Below are positions 1 to 12,800 of a stretch of DNA of 64,000 nucleotides, piece by piece; within the stretch, counting starts at the first letter, position 1; each line of letters begins with the position of its first letter. The position numbers and the translations under genes were made by a program. The stretch lies in the NCBI RefSeq assembly GCF_020509005.1, contig NC_063018.1:4588001-4652000 (forward strand). Direction: 5' to 3'. Source of the stretch: Fulvia fulva (Eukaryota; Ascomycota; Dothideomycetes; Mycosphaerellales; Mycosphaerellaceae). The notes below the pieces were generated by a model. It saw only the letters and a program-made list of their open reading frames with translations. It did not search any database and was not told the origin of the DNA.

Positions 1-1536
1 CTTCGAGTAGCGGGCATAGAAGGCTACAAAGGTTTCGCCTTGTTCTTGCTTGTAGGTAGCAATGTCAACTATAGCCTTGGTTCCCTCATTACGTGTGCTA
101 TATTGGCGTGTCATCTAGTCTAACAACTCTTCTCTAGTCTTGAACTCGTTGAAGGACTACTGTCTAGGCACAGGGATCCTCGGCTTGATGCTTCGCTAAG
201 GATCACCTTGTGTCCACCTATACACGAAGCGCAGACTATCTGCCTTAGTACGGAAGGTTGCTACAGTCAGCTTTAGGAGAACACTGCTGTACTAGCTGTC
301 GAAATTAGGGTCGTCATCGTTCTTGAAGTGCTTAGGGTCGGGCACACCCTTGCCGATCTCTATGCCGCGAGTGAGGGTGCGGTCAATGGTGAAGAGACGT
401 TCTGGAAGGTCAACCAGTGGTGTCTAGGTGCGGGTGTTACGCATTCTCGAGTCACGACTGTTGTTAGGTCCTAGTCGCGGACGGTCGTTATCACGTCCTC
501 GGCTATTGTCGCCACGGTCATCGTCGTCTCTATCGTTATCGTTATCACCACCACCGCTACCGCCCCCTCCACTAGCAGCTTCGCGATACCTACGTAACAG
601 CTGCTCGAGTGAGGTCTCGCGTAGGCGGGAACGAGAGGGTCGGCGGCCTAAGCGGCCCCTGCCTCCGTTCTGTATGGTGTCTCCTGCCTCAAGCCGAGCC
701 TTCAGGTCATCGACTTCTTGTTGTAGGGCCTGGTTCTTCGCCTTAGCATCTTGTGCCTTCTTCTTCTCCTTCTCGCAGATCTCGCTGAACTGCTTGCATA
801 GGTTGTTGGCTTCCTTGTATTTCTTCCCTAGCTCTTACAACTTAGCTGGGTCGCAATCCTTCTTACTCTTGAGATCTGCTGCCATTTTCTGTGTGACAAG
901 CTCTTCACTTCGCAGCATCTTGTAGATGCGGTCGTATTCGGTGTACAGCGTAGTGTACTAGGTGTTCTAGAGGTCGTTGGCTCGCTCCATTACATCGAGT
1001 TGTCTGCCCTTAGTAATTGCCGTGTTGACTGCTTGTAGCACGAAGTCGTGGGTGGTCTTCGGGTGTTGGGATGCAAGGGTCGTGAGGTTGTCTAGGGTGA
1101 CATTCTGGTATTCGGATGCGAGAATGTGTTCTACCTCGTCGAGTGATAGATACACCTCGTCTAGGTCGCCGCCTAGGTTCTCTTCGAGCTTGAACTCGAA
1201 CAGTTCTATAAAGTCAATCTCACCACCTTCTTCTCGCTCGAAGGCCTTCTAGTAAGCTTTATCAATCTCTTGTTGTAGCGCGACACCGGTGTCTACTGTG
1301 ACCCGCCGGTTGTCGTCCTGTGTCTGACTCTGAGGAAAAGAGGAGAGGTTAGGGAAAAGAGATGTGCGCTACTTGCTTTTGCCCTTAGGCTTAGGTGGCG
1401 GTGGCATGCCGCCGTTCGCTGTTTATGAAGTCATGTTGTCTAGGTTCGGGGGAGGCGTGACGGTGCCTGTATCCTGACTGTCTACGAGCGCGCGACCACC
1501 TGCTGATAGTGTCGCCGCGTTGCGTTCTCTAGGCAT
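1..1536 (-). pseudogene. Ty3/gypsy gag, C-terminally cut by window edge (element G5)
   Basis: Read on the minus strand, this encodes a Gag-like structural protein. From the N-terminus there is a Pro/Gly-rich start (ATG at 1536-1534), an acidic stretch, a clean segment at 1155-967, a Lys/Glu/Ala coiled coil (about 840-690), a Gly/Asp/Arg-rich low-complexity linker (about 620-430), and then the capsid-like region. That region ends at base 1 with the typical retrotransposon-gag run YKQEQGETFVAFYARYSK. The frame is broken by several TAG/TAA codons, for example near 1427, 1371, 1250 and 120, of the CAG/CAA/TGG-to-stop kind expected from RIP. CpA is still fairly common, so damage is moderate. An Arg/Ser-rich frame on the plus strand here is antisense to the coiled coil and linker. 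The start is a guess, because an in-frame stop lies upstream near 1633. The rest of gag and pol lie outside the window. Confidence 0.75.
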
Positions 1537-1630
1537 CTGCGCGCTGTGCGCCTTACCGTGTTCTGTGTTCTGATGCGGCTCTACGCGTTCTCGAGTTCTA
1601 CGGTTCTGTCTATTCCTATTGTTACGCGTC

Positions 1631-1662
1631 CCTTACCTAGATCCGCGATCTAGGTAGTAAGG
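1631..1662. repeat. Inverted repeat between LTR and gag of G5
   Basis: A near-perfect palindrome: one arm contains ccttacctagatc and the other gatctaggtagtaagg, separated by cgc, with a three-base bulge. It lies in the leader between the LTR and the gag start, where a primer-binding or packaging signal would sit. Its function is unknown. Confidence 0.5.
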
Positions 1663-1856
1663 TAGAACAAACTATAAGGGCGCGCGTACTATAGGGTCCG
1701 AATGAGATAGTTGTTGTTCTACGAAGCTACGAAAGAGGAGCGCGAGGCGCGGCGAAGTTATAAAGCAAAGCTAAGCCGCGCTAACCCGATGCAGAAGGTC
1801 CGCGGTTCAGCCGGGCCGACGTAGCTACAGTGAGGGGTCGCGGGCTGCCCGTAACA
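1663..1856 (-). repeat. 5' LTR of gypsy element G5
   Basis: On the minus strand this begins TGTTACGGGCAGCCC at 1856 and runs to just upstream of gag. The right edge is clear because the sequence beyond 1861 is copia C0. The left edge is not defined, since the partner LTR lies outside the window. It is GC-rich with intact CpG and looks less mutated than its surroundings. Confidence 0.55.
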
Positions 1857-1861
1857 TTACC

Positions 1862-2346
1862 TCTCTCTATATATGTCCCTATTCGGGGTCTCCTACGGCT
1901 ACCTTATAGGACTTTAGGATTAGCACTTCCTACTAATAGGCTATAGCCTGCCTAATAGTAGCAAATGTATATTCTTCTACGTCGTTTAGAATCTCCTCTA
2001 CCTAGCTTATTATAGGGTCTAGATAGAACATCTAGACGATAAGAGCCTTATAGTGTTTAGCCTTATACTCTTTAGAGTTATCATCTCCGTCCCCCCTTGA
2101 CCTGTTATTACCTATAATCTAAGGTAGCGCTAGGTATTTAGATAGGTCGAACTAAACGACATCTTCTTTTTCTTTTATTAGAGTACCCTAATCTCTAAAC
2201 TTCTAGTATTCCCTAATATCCTTTAGGGGAGGGGGAAGTTACATAAATAGCGGTTATTATAGTGTTTATGACTTAGGTAGGTTCTATATAGATCTACCGC
2301 TATTGGCCTTCGATAGTATTAAAACCGCCTTAATATTTTCTCCTAG
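1862..2346 (-). pseudogene. Copia fragment C0 (linker between integrase and RT)
   Basis: The reverse complement closely matches 11975-12450 of copia C1 and the same region of C3 (62930-63400), including the run of C/T-rich bases and the conserved CCCGAATAGGGATATAT stretch. It therefore carries only the linker between the integrase and RT domains of a Ty1/copia polyprotein, full of stops. G5 inserted at its left end (1856/1862) and G0 at its right end (2346/2347). Confidence 0.8.
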
Positions 2347-2614
2347 TATAGACAACTAACTACCCTAGTAAGCAACGGCGCGCCTAGTGACCTTAGGATG
2401 GTTTACTCGTAGGTATATATATTTGCCGGTCTACGGGCCGTGAAATATATATATAGTAGTCCTGAAAAAAAAGAGATAATAAGTCTAAAATTTTTAGATT
2501 CCCGTATCTTCGCCTTATAGAGAGATTCTTTGTAAATCCTTAGCTTCCTACTAAGGTCGCCTCCTAACTATATATATCTTAGCAGTACCCCTATATACCC
2601 CTACTACATAATTA
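2347..2614 (-). repeat. 3' LTR of G0
   Basis: Matches 9582-9845 along its whole length with scattered transitions and a small indel at the A-run near 2465. It includes the shared blocks ccggtctacgggccgtgaaa and ttcgccttatagagagattc. Confidence 0.85.
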
Positions 2615-2999
2615 ACCGTTAAAGGTTAACGAGATTCGATGCGCAAATTTCAGGGTCTAAAGGGGCCCTTAGCTCGTTAATATATCCTCCCCTATTACGA
2701 AACTGTCCCTAGTTTCACCTCCGCTACGCTAATATAGCCTAAGAAACTATACCTATAAGTTATACGTAAAGAAGGCGGATCCGGCGTCTAGTTAAGTAGT
2801 TAGTCTAGAGATATTAAGGAGATCGTAAGTTTATTCTATAAGGGGCTAAGGAGGCTAAGTCAAAGTCTAGTCTTCGTAGTAAGCCTACTCTCAAATCAAG
2901 GATATAGCCTAGAAATCGGTCAAGTACGCTAGAAACTAGGTACTAGAACTAGAAGCTAGTTCAAATAAGGTTAGAAACTAAAACTACTAAGTAAACTCC

Positions 3000-5900
3000 T
3001 TACGCCTAAGAAAAAAAAGAAATAATAGAGTCCTGTCCCTCCTTTAACCTAAATCCTAGTGAATTTAGCCATCTCCTCCGTAGTAAGGTTATAAGGCCGT
3101 ACCTATAGTCTCGTTGGCTTAGATTCTAGTTCCGGAAGTATAGTAGCCCTATTAATACCTATAAGAAGTATATTGTCATCCTCTTCGTCGTTAGATCCGG
3201 ACGTAGTAGGTCTGTTCTTATTTGGAAGATCGCCCTTTTCGACATTCTCGACATTAACCCTATCTTCTAGCGCTATAATGTCTTTAGCGTTAGGAAGATT
3301 AAGCTCCGGGTCCGGTCTTAACTATAGGATTAGCTTTAGGTTCTCTTAGGCTTATATACCCTTTAACCTCGTACTATTAAGCTCTTCGAGGACGTATATA
3401 CTAAACCCCGAGTACACCTTAGCTATACGATACGGCCTAAGCTAGCGGTACCTAATCTTTCTAGACAGGTCATCCTTATACGGCTTGTCGAACTTGACTA
3501 TAAGATCTCCGACCTAAAAACCCGAGAAATTAATACTACGTTTAGTATCGAAGTATTCCTTACTTAGGGCACGAAGCCTTACTCTTCGTAACTATAACTC
3601 CTAAAGACTTATGTCCCGTACCTATAACTAACGCGCCCGAATAGCTAATAGCTCCTCCGTTAATCTAATAGATCCCTATTTATAGTTCGCCTATATCGGG
3701 TATTCTACCTCGATTAGGAGAATAGTACAATAGCTATATAGAACCTCCGCCGGCGTTATACCCGTAATTCTAGATACCGTAGTTCTATTAGCCTAAAGTA
3801 CCGTAGTAATCTATCGTTCCTAGGACTTATAGGTGTTCTTAGTAAGCTTAGCTAATATAGCTAGAACAGGTCGATATCCTACTTCTATAGTTATATTTAA
3901 CTACGGATAGTAGGGTAAGATCCGGATATACTTAATACCTATACTAATAAGTATCCTCTCTACCTCCCCTTTGTTAATACTAGCGTTATTAAGTATAATC
4001 TTATAGTAGTATCTATACCGGCTAAACACTATCTCGTATAGGAACTTAGTAATTGCCCGCAAATTTAGAGGCTTCCGTACGACCTTCGCCTTAATCTACC
4101 TACTTAGAGCTTCTGAGACAATAAGTAAGTACCCGTTTCTATATACGTAGACGGGATCGTAGTACCACCTCTCTCCTATAACCTACTAAGTCGATAAGTA
4201 CATTTCTTCTACTCTCTAGTTGCCTTCGCGAAAGCTATAAGGAGTATAAGTCCTTACCTAATTCGATACGTCGGAGAAGTAGCCCTCCTAGTAATACCGG
4301 CTAGCAATAAGATTATATACTAGTTCTATACTCCGGTGACTATACTTTTTGTAATAGTATATTACGATCTCTTTCTAAGTATTATTATCGTCTACTACTA
4401 GCTATATCGGTGTACCCCTTCGCCGCTAATAAAACAAGAGCTTGTCTCTGAAATAGTACCGAGGACTCTTCTTAACGAGGTTTTGATACTTAGCCCGGGT
4501 GACCCCTTCCGGTTGTGTTCGATATACTAGAATATAAGCTATAAGCTCGGAATTGTCACTATACTAGGGTTCGAGGAGTCGTTTACGCTCTAGAATAACG
4601 GGGAAAGTATTAACTAGCTCGGCGTAACGGAAGAATTTGTCGTTAATTATCTTATTAATATTATCGTTAGGTTCCGTAAGCTCCTTAGCTATAGGTAGTT
4701 TACGAGATAGTGTATCCGGTCCGGAGTGCTTCTTCCTATTGATATGCCTTACTTTAAAGGTAAATAGCCGGATCTAAGTAACCTACCTTACTATTATAGA
4801 GTTTAGAATATCGGATACTAGCCGATTCAACTACTATACTAGCGTTTTAGTATTAACTTCGAGGATAAAGTCTACTCCTACGAGGTAGCGCTATACCTTC
4901 TTAAGGCCCTTTAGTACTCCGAGGCACTCCCGCTTTCCTATATCGTACTTAGCCTCGTTTACGTTCTAGGTGCCGCTCTTATACCTTACCGGATATCTTC
5001 GTCGAGTATTATCTAGTAATTCCTACGATATTACACAACCCTACCTAATGCTACTCGTATTAATAGAAACGAAGATCCTACTAGCTCCTAGGGCGTAGGA
5101 GATAGTTACTAACGCTAGTACTATTACTAAGAATCTTACTAGGTTCTCTTTCGAGAACTGCTTATTCTTAGTCTAGACAAACTCGACGTCCTTCCTTACA
5201 AGCTTATATATTGGCCGAGCGACAATCACGAACTAGGGGACCTAAATCCGGAAGTAAACATAAATCCTAATATAAACTCGAACGTCCTTTACGTACTTTA
5301 GGGTTAGCTAGTTCAAGATCTTAGCTACTACCTTAGGATCTAGATAGCGGCCGCTCGGGCTAGTAATATAGCCTACAATCTTTAGGGTCTTATAAAGCCA
5401 CTACGACTTCTCCCCTACGACTACCGCTCCGGCCCTCTCTAGGTCCGTAAGAATAAGATTAAGGGATATAATATGTTCTATGACCTATCGTTACAGGCTA
5501 GGCTCTACCTTAGCGTTACTATAGTCCTTAGTAGGACCTTTTACGCCGATATCGTTAAGAAATAGTTTTGCTTAGTAAGAAATATAGTCTTTTAACACCT
5601 TAGTTACTACCCGTACGAACTAAGTAACTGAGTTCGTCGTACCCTATAGTAACGTTATATACCGTATAAGCCTAGGAGGCGTTATAAAGGCCGTTAAGTC
5701 TCGGCTACTTTCGTTAAGCGTAATCTAGTCGTACCCCGAAAACAAGTCTACTAAAGAGGCTACTCTATACCTAGTAAAGTCTTCCGAGAACCCGTCCGTG
5801 TCTAGGGGAATATTCGTATCCCTTATCGTTACCTCGTTTAAGAGTATAGCGGAGTTGATCAACCTATATAGTATAGCTTCGCTATTTAGCTCGACCTTCT

Positions 5901-7950
5901 TTGCTACTAAGAACTAAGTATTTATATAAGTACCTTGACTATACTTAAGAATTCTATTCTTAATTTAAGCGCGTATTATCTATTCTATAATCGCTCGTAA
6001 GTTTAGGTATAACTAAATGTTCCGCGCCTACTACGGTTTATATATAACCGTCGTAATCTTCTAAGGAGGTATAATATTATACCTAATCTACCGTATATAC
6101 CTAAAATCCTACGCTAGGACACCTTTTTAGTTAAAGAGCATTTTATTAAATATCTGTCTTTCCTTAGCTAAGAGAGCGATACTAACCTTAATACTAGCGA
6201 GCCTTTTAGGTATGATCCTCGAGCCGCGCCCGATACTAGAGAACTTTTTAATAAAATACCTCCTATCGAACGGGCCTTACCCTACTAGTATTAGAGATTC
6301 CTAGTAAAGTGCCTTCCGCTTCTAATCTATAATACTATCTACTTTCGACTAAGGCCTCTCGTAAACGCTCGTATTAATAGGCCTTTTCTTATTAGCTTTA
6401 CGCTTATATATAGTAAATATATACGGTATCCTAATACCGGGTCTCTATAACCCTACGTCTCGTTTCTAAGCCTACCTATTAATCTGGCCCTGTTTTAGGA
6501 TCTCTGTACACTAGTCGCCCTACACGGAGTATATATCTATATAACCTACTCTTCTAGAGCGTTAGTAGTCACCTTAGCGCTTAAGTATTAGCGGTTCCCG
6601 AGTAGTCCTAGTAATTTCTTTAAATACGGGCTAAGGTCGAGGACATTCTCTCTTTGTTATAATACGGGGCCGCGGTGATTCTTAAAGTAGTCGAAGACAG
6701 TCGTTAAGCTTTGAAATTACCCCCTTAAACTTCGCTCTTCTACCCGCTCCTCGAAAGGACAAGTAGGCGCTAGGTACGATAGGTAAGCCAAACTTGTGTA
6801 CTATCCTCGGGCTAATAATATTGACTTTAGATCCCTCGTTAAGTAGGGCTCGAGTCTAACCTTTACTAGTTCTAAGCTCGGTAACTACCTAAGGGCTAGG
6901 TACTATTACAAAATCGTCTAGTATACTAGAGAGACCAATTTTTTCAATGTTTTCGTATAACTCGGCGGGAGGGACAGTATCCTTACTACATAATATCGTT
7001 AAGAACACACCTATAAAGCGAGCTTAACAATTATCCCGAAAGACTTCTTTATTAGCGCCTTCTTCCTCGTCTTTATAGGTAGCGACATAACTCGTACGGA
7101 CTTTAGTCCCTTCTTAGCTAGCTAACTTACGGACGGTAGTAAGCTTAGACTACAGATCAGGGGTATTTACTACTCTCCTAAACAAGGTAGTTTTAAACTA
7201 GCGACTATACCGAAACTAGTCCCGGGTATTAACGTTTAGAAACGTAGTCTAAAGGATTTAATCAATCTAATAGGTCACTCCCTCCTCCTTAGTAACGGGC
7301 CTATCTCCTATACCGTACTGTTAGACGTAGTTATTAATCCTTATTGTCTTTATATTCTATAACCGTTTACGCTATACAAATAGGGTATTAATAGGCCCTA
7401 CCGGCTATTCCGAGGGCGTAGGCCTTAACTTAGCTCGAGGCTTAGGTGTCCTTCTAAGAGTCTCCCCTAACGCTACCGTTAACTAGCTTCTACTAGCCCT
7501 AGAACCGGCGTTTTTAATCATCTCTACCTCCTACTAACCGAGTTCTTCCTACTAGATCTCCTCTTCGAGTTCTTATTATATAGCTTTAGTGGCCTCGACT
7601 TGTACCCTTAATACCTATATACTAGACCTAGTTCGAGGATTCGGGTTCTTTATAATTCCTACTAGAGCTTTACCTCGAGATTTGTTACTCTAGATTAGGT
7701 AGGCCTTAACCTTAAACTCGTCGTAGTTTATGATCCTACACCCTTATAGAGCCGGTTCTTCTTCTTCCTTAAACTAGATCTATTGACTACTAGCGGCCGT
7801 CAGTTACTACCTAGATCTAACACCTTAAGGGCCGTATTCTATAAGGTGTCGGTTGTTAGGTAGAGGTTTAGAGTAGTTAGGAAGCTTTACGCTTAAGACA
7901 CTAGTATAATCTCGACCTATCTATTGTTTCTAAAGCGTAGGGATTTTCAT
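3000..7950 (-). pseudogene. G0 pol (protease, RT, RNase H, integrase), ruined by RIP
   Basis: No frame is open, but minus-strand landmarks can be read. RT: at 5566-5535 the frame gives LFLNDIGVKG, the fungal gypsy version of the catalytic box (normally LFLDDIG.KGP; the first Asp reads Asn through G-to-A). Integrase C-terminus: about 3530-3350 reads VGDLIVKFDKPYKDDLS followed by the GPY/F-like PYRIAKVYSGFSIYVLEEL. After that comes an acidic tail (about 3280-3100). The order RT then integrase confirms the minus orientation. Boundaries of pol are approximate. I could not place the protease or the RNase H residues with confidence. CpA is almost absent and TAG stops are dense, so the gene is dead. 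Confidence 0.7.
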
Positions 7951-9400
7951 GTCCTTATTAAATAGAATCGGGCTATAGTGTTCCTTAAGCTACGGAAGTA
8001 TATAAAGGAGCTTAGGTTTACTATAGTCCCGTTAGTAGTTAAACTTAGGGGGATTTAGATCGGTCTTCTTTCCTAGGTACTACTAGTTATTCGTCGCTAA
8101 AAAGACATACCCTTATAAGATAAGGAATAGTATTGCGGGGCACCTATTAGTCTAATGTTCCGTACTACTATAGTTGTAATAGTACCTATTAAGCGCTTTA
8201 GACTGCTTGCGGTTCTATAACTACGGGCGCTATATTAAGTAAACCTATAGTTTAGGTACGCGATCGGGGTTTTCTAGTTATATAGACCTTTGATTTTCAC
8301 GAGGGTTAAAGGATCTAACCTCCGCCGCGCGACCCCGTTAGTAAACCCAAATACTTATTTCTACTATTCTCTTAATAAGGTTATCGTTGATAGTAGCGGA
8401 AACAGCTAGTTTGTTAAGTATATTAATCTTAGGGATCAAGCGCGGCATCTACTTTATAACTGACCGATAAAGCTACGGTAAAGTAAGCAGAAAGTCCGTA
8501 TATACAGCCTTCTATCCTTCTTTACTATTAGCGATACTTGTCGCCTCGTCTAGTATCTTTTAAAAGCGCCGAAACTTCTTAGGCTACTTTAGATAGAGCC
8601 TACATTTCTTATAAACTGCCTTAGTAACTAACTCTAGGAGCCTCTAAAGTAGAAGACGGCTACGGGAGCTATTATCGAGGTCTTTAGGATCAATTAGGTT
8701 ACTAGAGGCCACGAAGAGACGGATAAACTCCTTTATATCCTATTCCTTAGGGCTTTTCCCTTACTCGGCCTGGACTATCTCTTCTAGATATTCTCGACTT
8801 CCTAATATCGAATAGGTATCGAATCTCGAAAATTTAGCTAAGAAGGACCTCCTAAAGGTGCTCTACCTAACTTACTACCCCTCTAACCTCATTACTAAAC
8901 GTCGGATAGTAGTCTCGTAGTTACGCTCGAAACGACCCTAGAAGTTGTCTTTCTTAATTAATAGCCTTAGTAGATACTAGTCTATAAGATGATTGAACCT
9001 CTCCTAGAATTTAGTAGCGTTCCTACTATTAAAGAGGGGGTTTTCCGGACTCTCTAGAGTAGGGAAGCGAGGTTCTACATTTTCTATAGTAATAGCAAGA
9101 CGGCTAAATAATACTGCTATCGTATCCGGACTATAGGGCATTCCTAACGTTATAGTGCCCTTATTTAAGTCATCCTCTTCTTAGTTATTTTGTCGTACTC
9201 TTTCCTTACCCTTATTAGAGCCTAAAGCCTCCGGGGTGTTATCTTCGTTGCTATCCGAGTCTTCTATCCCTTCTAGGATTGTGGCCTCCCTATAAGGCCT
9301 ATAGGCTTTTATTAGACTTTCTAGTAACTCTTAGCTAGCTCTAATACTAGCAAACGACTCGAACCTCGATAGAGATATAACTAAAACTTATAACCTTGCT
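7951..9400 (-). pseudogene. G0 gag with CCHC zinc knuckle, ruined by RIP
   Basis: Around 8182-8139 the minus strand reads a nucleocapsid zinc knuckle, C-x2-C-x4-H-x4-C, in which both N-terminal cysteines have become Tyr (TGY to TAY) while the His and last Cys remain (YYNYSSTEH.TNRC). Upstream sequence to about 9400 is in the right place for the capsid domain but is too mutated to align by eye. A short tandem repeat (two copies of a cttgctcgtaa unit near 9391-9425) lies near the N-terminus. Confidence 0.6.
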
Positions 9401-9581
9401 CGTAATCGTAACCTTGCTCGTAACATTATACTTGCTTTACTTATTACTAAGAGCCTTGACCTTAGGTGTCTTAATACCTTAAGATTTCGACTTCGAGTCG
9501 ACCTTGACCTTGATTTTGCTAAAATGTACTAATAATGCCACCGGGTATATACTTAAAACCCCCCCTTATTAACTACTAGAA

Positions 9582-9845
9582 TATAGACGACTAACTACCC
9601 TAGTAAGCAAGGGCGCGCCTAGTGACCTTAGGATAGTTTACGCGTAGGTATATATATTTGCCGGTCTACGGGCCGTGAAATATATATATAGTAGTCCTAA
9701 AAAGATATAATAAATCTGAAATTTTTAGATTCCCGTATCTTCGCCTTATAGAGAGATTCTTCGTAAATCCTTAGCTTCCTACTAAGGTCGCCTCCTAACT
9801 ATATATATCTTAGTAGTACCCCTATACACCCCTACTACGTAATCA
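9582..9845 (-). repeat. 5' LTR of G0
   Basis: Partner of 2347-2614. On the minus strand it starts TGATTACGTAGTAGGGG. It directly abuts copia C1 on the right. Confidence 0.85.
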
Positions 9846-12800
9846 ACGAAGAAGTTTGCTTTAGTAATACACCAATTTCGTGATAATAGAGGACTAGTCA
9901 ATAGATAACGCCTAGTAGGAGCTTAGCTTAATTATAAGGAGGGCTGTTTTAATCCCGCCTTAGTTCTAAGACATTAAGACTAAGGACAGAAAGATCTAGT
10001 AACTCTTCGTAGCTCTACTAGACTCATTTAGCTCAATTCGCGATGCAATTAATGCCTAGGTAAATCTCTTACTATAAGACATTCTTATAACTCTTAGGGA
10101 GAAGCAAGAATCAATAATTTATTAAGGGATAGCTATATTCGCTAAGAAGGGTTTCTAGAGTAAGCTTACGGACTATCTCTACGATAGTAACTATTTTATA
10201 AGTAAGTGCCTATACCTTTCTATAACTTAGTAGGCTATTAGGAAGAAGGACAAACTAGCTAGGGTTACCTACCCTACTAAGAGACAACCGTTACTACATC
10301 GTAGGAGGTCATTATTACTAAACCTTCGTGATGTCCTTAAGGTAATAACGGACCTTATGAAGCAGATGAAGGAGAGCCGCAAGCCAAAGGCCTCCTCTAG
10401 TAAGAAGCCTATAAGGGCCTATACGACCTAGAAAGACGTATTAGACTCTAAGATGCTATTAGAAGATGATGATGTTGATAAGGTTGCCTATTCTACTATA
10501 GAAGCCAAAGGTAAGTACCGCTCGTCCGAGTAGTTGCTTAACTCTTATACATTATTATATATAACTAACTAAGATTCACTATTTAGGACACTAAAGCCTC
10601 TTTAAAAGAGGAAGTGGATCAAGGTTAGGGGTGGCTATCTATAAGCTATATATATAGGAAGTGTAGTAATAGGTAGTCCTTCTAGAAAGCAAATTGTCTT
10701 AGAAAATGTCCTGTTTGTTCCTAGCCTTAGAGTTAGTCTTGTTTCGTAGAATTAGTTTAGCTAATAGTTTACTATCTAACTATCTAGTTTCACCCTAAAA
10801 TCCTTGTCTAGTAAACCCGTTATATAGACCAAACTTCGAGGAGGAGTACCGTTTATCTACTCGATCTCGGAAATTCTTAAGCTATAGTATACTAGTATAT
10901 TCTCTTAAGAACGTGACGGTACCGCTATAGCTAATACTAAGTCCGAAGATTAGTAGGAGCTATAGTATAGAAGATGTACACACCTTAGTAAGAGACTACT
11001 AAGAAACCTATATAGGGTTACTAATAAGAAAGATCCTATTCCTATTCCTTCTAAACACTAGAACTATAAGGTCTACTCCCTTACAAACATAAGGAAGTTC
11101 AAAGGACCTACTATAGAGAGGAAGAGGGAGAGGCTGGCCCTCATCTCTATTGACATCTATAGGCCTTTTCAGGGCGTAGTCTCTAGGCTAGGATACAAAT
11201 ATTGGCTTGAGATTATAGATAACTTCTCTAGGAAGAAGTAGGTAATCCCTTTAAAGGCTAGGAGCGACGCTCCTATAGCCCTACGGGATTAGAAGGTCTA
11301 GGTAGAACGGTAGTCAAGGTGCTTTCTATCTACGATCCGTAGTAATAGTATAAAGGAACTTCTCGCCTTACTAAAAGAGTAGGAGAAGGAGTTTAGCACT
11401 TAGATAGACACAACTAATGCCTACAACTCCCTTTAAAATGGACCTATAGGAAGGTCAATTCAAGCCTCTAAGAACATAGTCCGGGCTATACTTAAAGACT
11501 CTAGTATACTAGTTAAGTTCTAGCTAGAAGCTTTATAAGTATAGACTATGATCAGAAATAGACTATCTAATAGTCCGATTAGCAATAGTATTGCTCTTTT
11601 ACTAGAAGAAGCCTTTACTAGCTAAGTACCGTTAGTCGACTATTTCCGCGTCTAGGGATACAAAGCTATAGTCTATATAGACCTAAGAGCCTAATCTTAA
11701 GGCTTAAGGAGAGACAAGTTAATAAACCGAGGAAAAGAAGCCGTGTTTATAGGCTACTTAGAAAACACTACAAAACAATAGCTGTTCTAGGATCCCGACA
11801 TAAAAGCTATAAAAGCGTATAGTGACGTCGACTAGTTTAAGAATAAGAAGGGGGGAGATATATATCTTAGTATCACCTTTACTAACTAGCCGAGTCGAGC
11901 GCTATAGCGTAATCCTATTAGGAAGAAGCCCTTTAGGGCGAAATTTTCCGATTAGGGATTATTAGAGACACCGTTACGAAGGCTAGGAGAAAATATTAAG
12001 GCGGTTTCAACACTATCAAAGGCCGATAACGGTGGATCTATACAGAACCTACCTAAGTTATTAACACTATAGCAACCGCTATTTATATAACTTCCCCCTC
12101 CCCTAAAGGACATTAGGGAATACTAGAAGTTTAGAGATCAGGGTACTCTAATAAAAGAAAAAGAAGATGTCGTTCAGTTCGACCTATCCAAATACCTAGC
12201 GCCACCTTAGGTTGTAGGCAATAAGAGGTCAAGGGGGGACGGAGATGATAACTCTAAAGAGTATAAGGCTAAACACTATAAGGCTCTTATCGCCTAGATG
12301 TTCTATCTAGACCCTACAATAAGCTAGGTAGAGGAGATTCTGAACGACGTAGAAGAACATATATTTACTGCTGTTAGGTAGGCTATAGCCTATTAGTAGG
12401 AAGTACTAATCCTAAAGTCCTATAAGGCAGCCGTAGGAGACCCCGAATAGGGATATATATAGAGAGAGGCAATCGAGAACGAACTTATTGCCTTAGCAAG
12501 CAACAACACCTAGGAAGTAGTTGTACCGCTAAAGGGTGCAAATCTAATGACTTCTAGGTAGGTCTTTAATGTGAAAAGAATGATTAGTAGAGCTATTAAA
12601 AAGTTCAAGGCAAGACTAGTTATAAGAGGGTTTTTATAGAAATATAGGGTTGACTTCAAAGAGACCTTTGTACCTACTATTAGACATAATACTCTCCGAG
12701 TATTTATAGTAGTAGTGTGTACGAGAGATCTCGAGATATACCTAGTAGATATAAATGATACTTTTACCTAAAGTAGCCTTCTTAAAGACATCTATATAAT

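Larger units (their letters stand above)
2347..9845 (-). mobile_element. Ty3/gypsy retrotransposon G0, RIP-inactivated
   Basis: Two similar LTRs (2347-2614 and 9582-9845) flank about 7 kb of internal sequence that reads, on the minus strand, gag then pol. LTR ends fit TG...CA after allowing for RIP (plus-strand TATAGAC start, TAATCA end). No long open frame survives. The five bases outside the LTRs (cctag, acgaa) do not match. Copia sequence on the left is minus-strand and on the right plus-strand, so this copy is probably a recombinant and not a simple insertion. Confidence 0.8.

Noticed and set aside
428..925. Plus-strand Arg/Ser/Pro-rich open frame
   Set aside because: It is antisense to the coiled coil and Gly/Asp-rich linker of the G5 gag, whose minus-strand reading contains a recognisable Gag domain.
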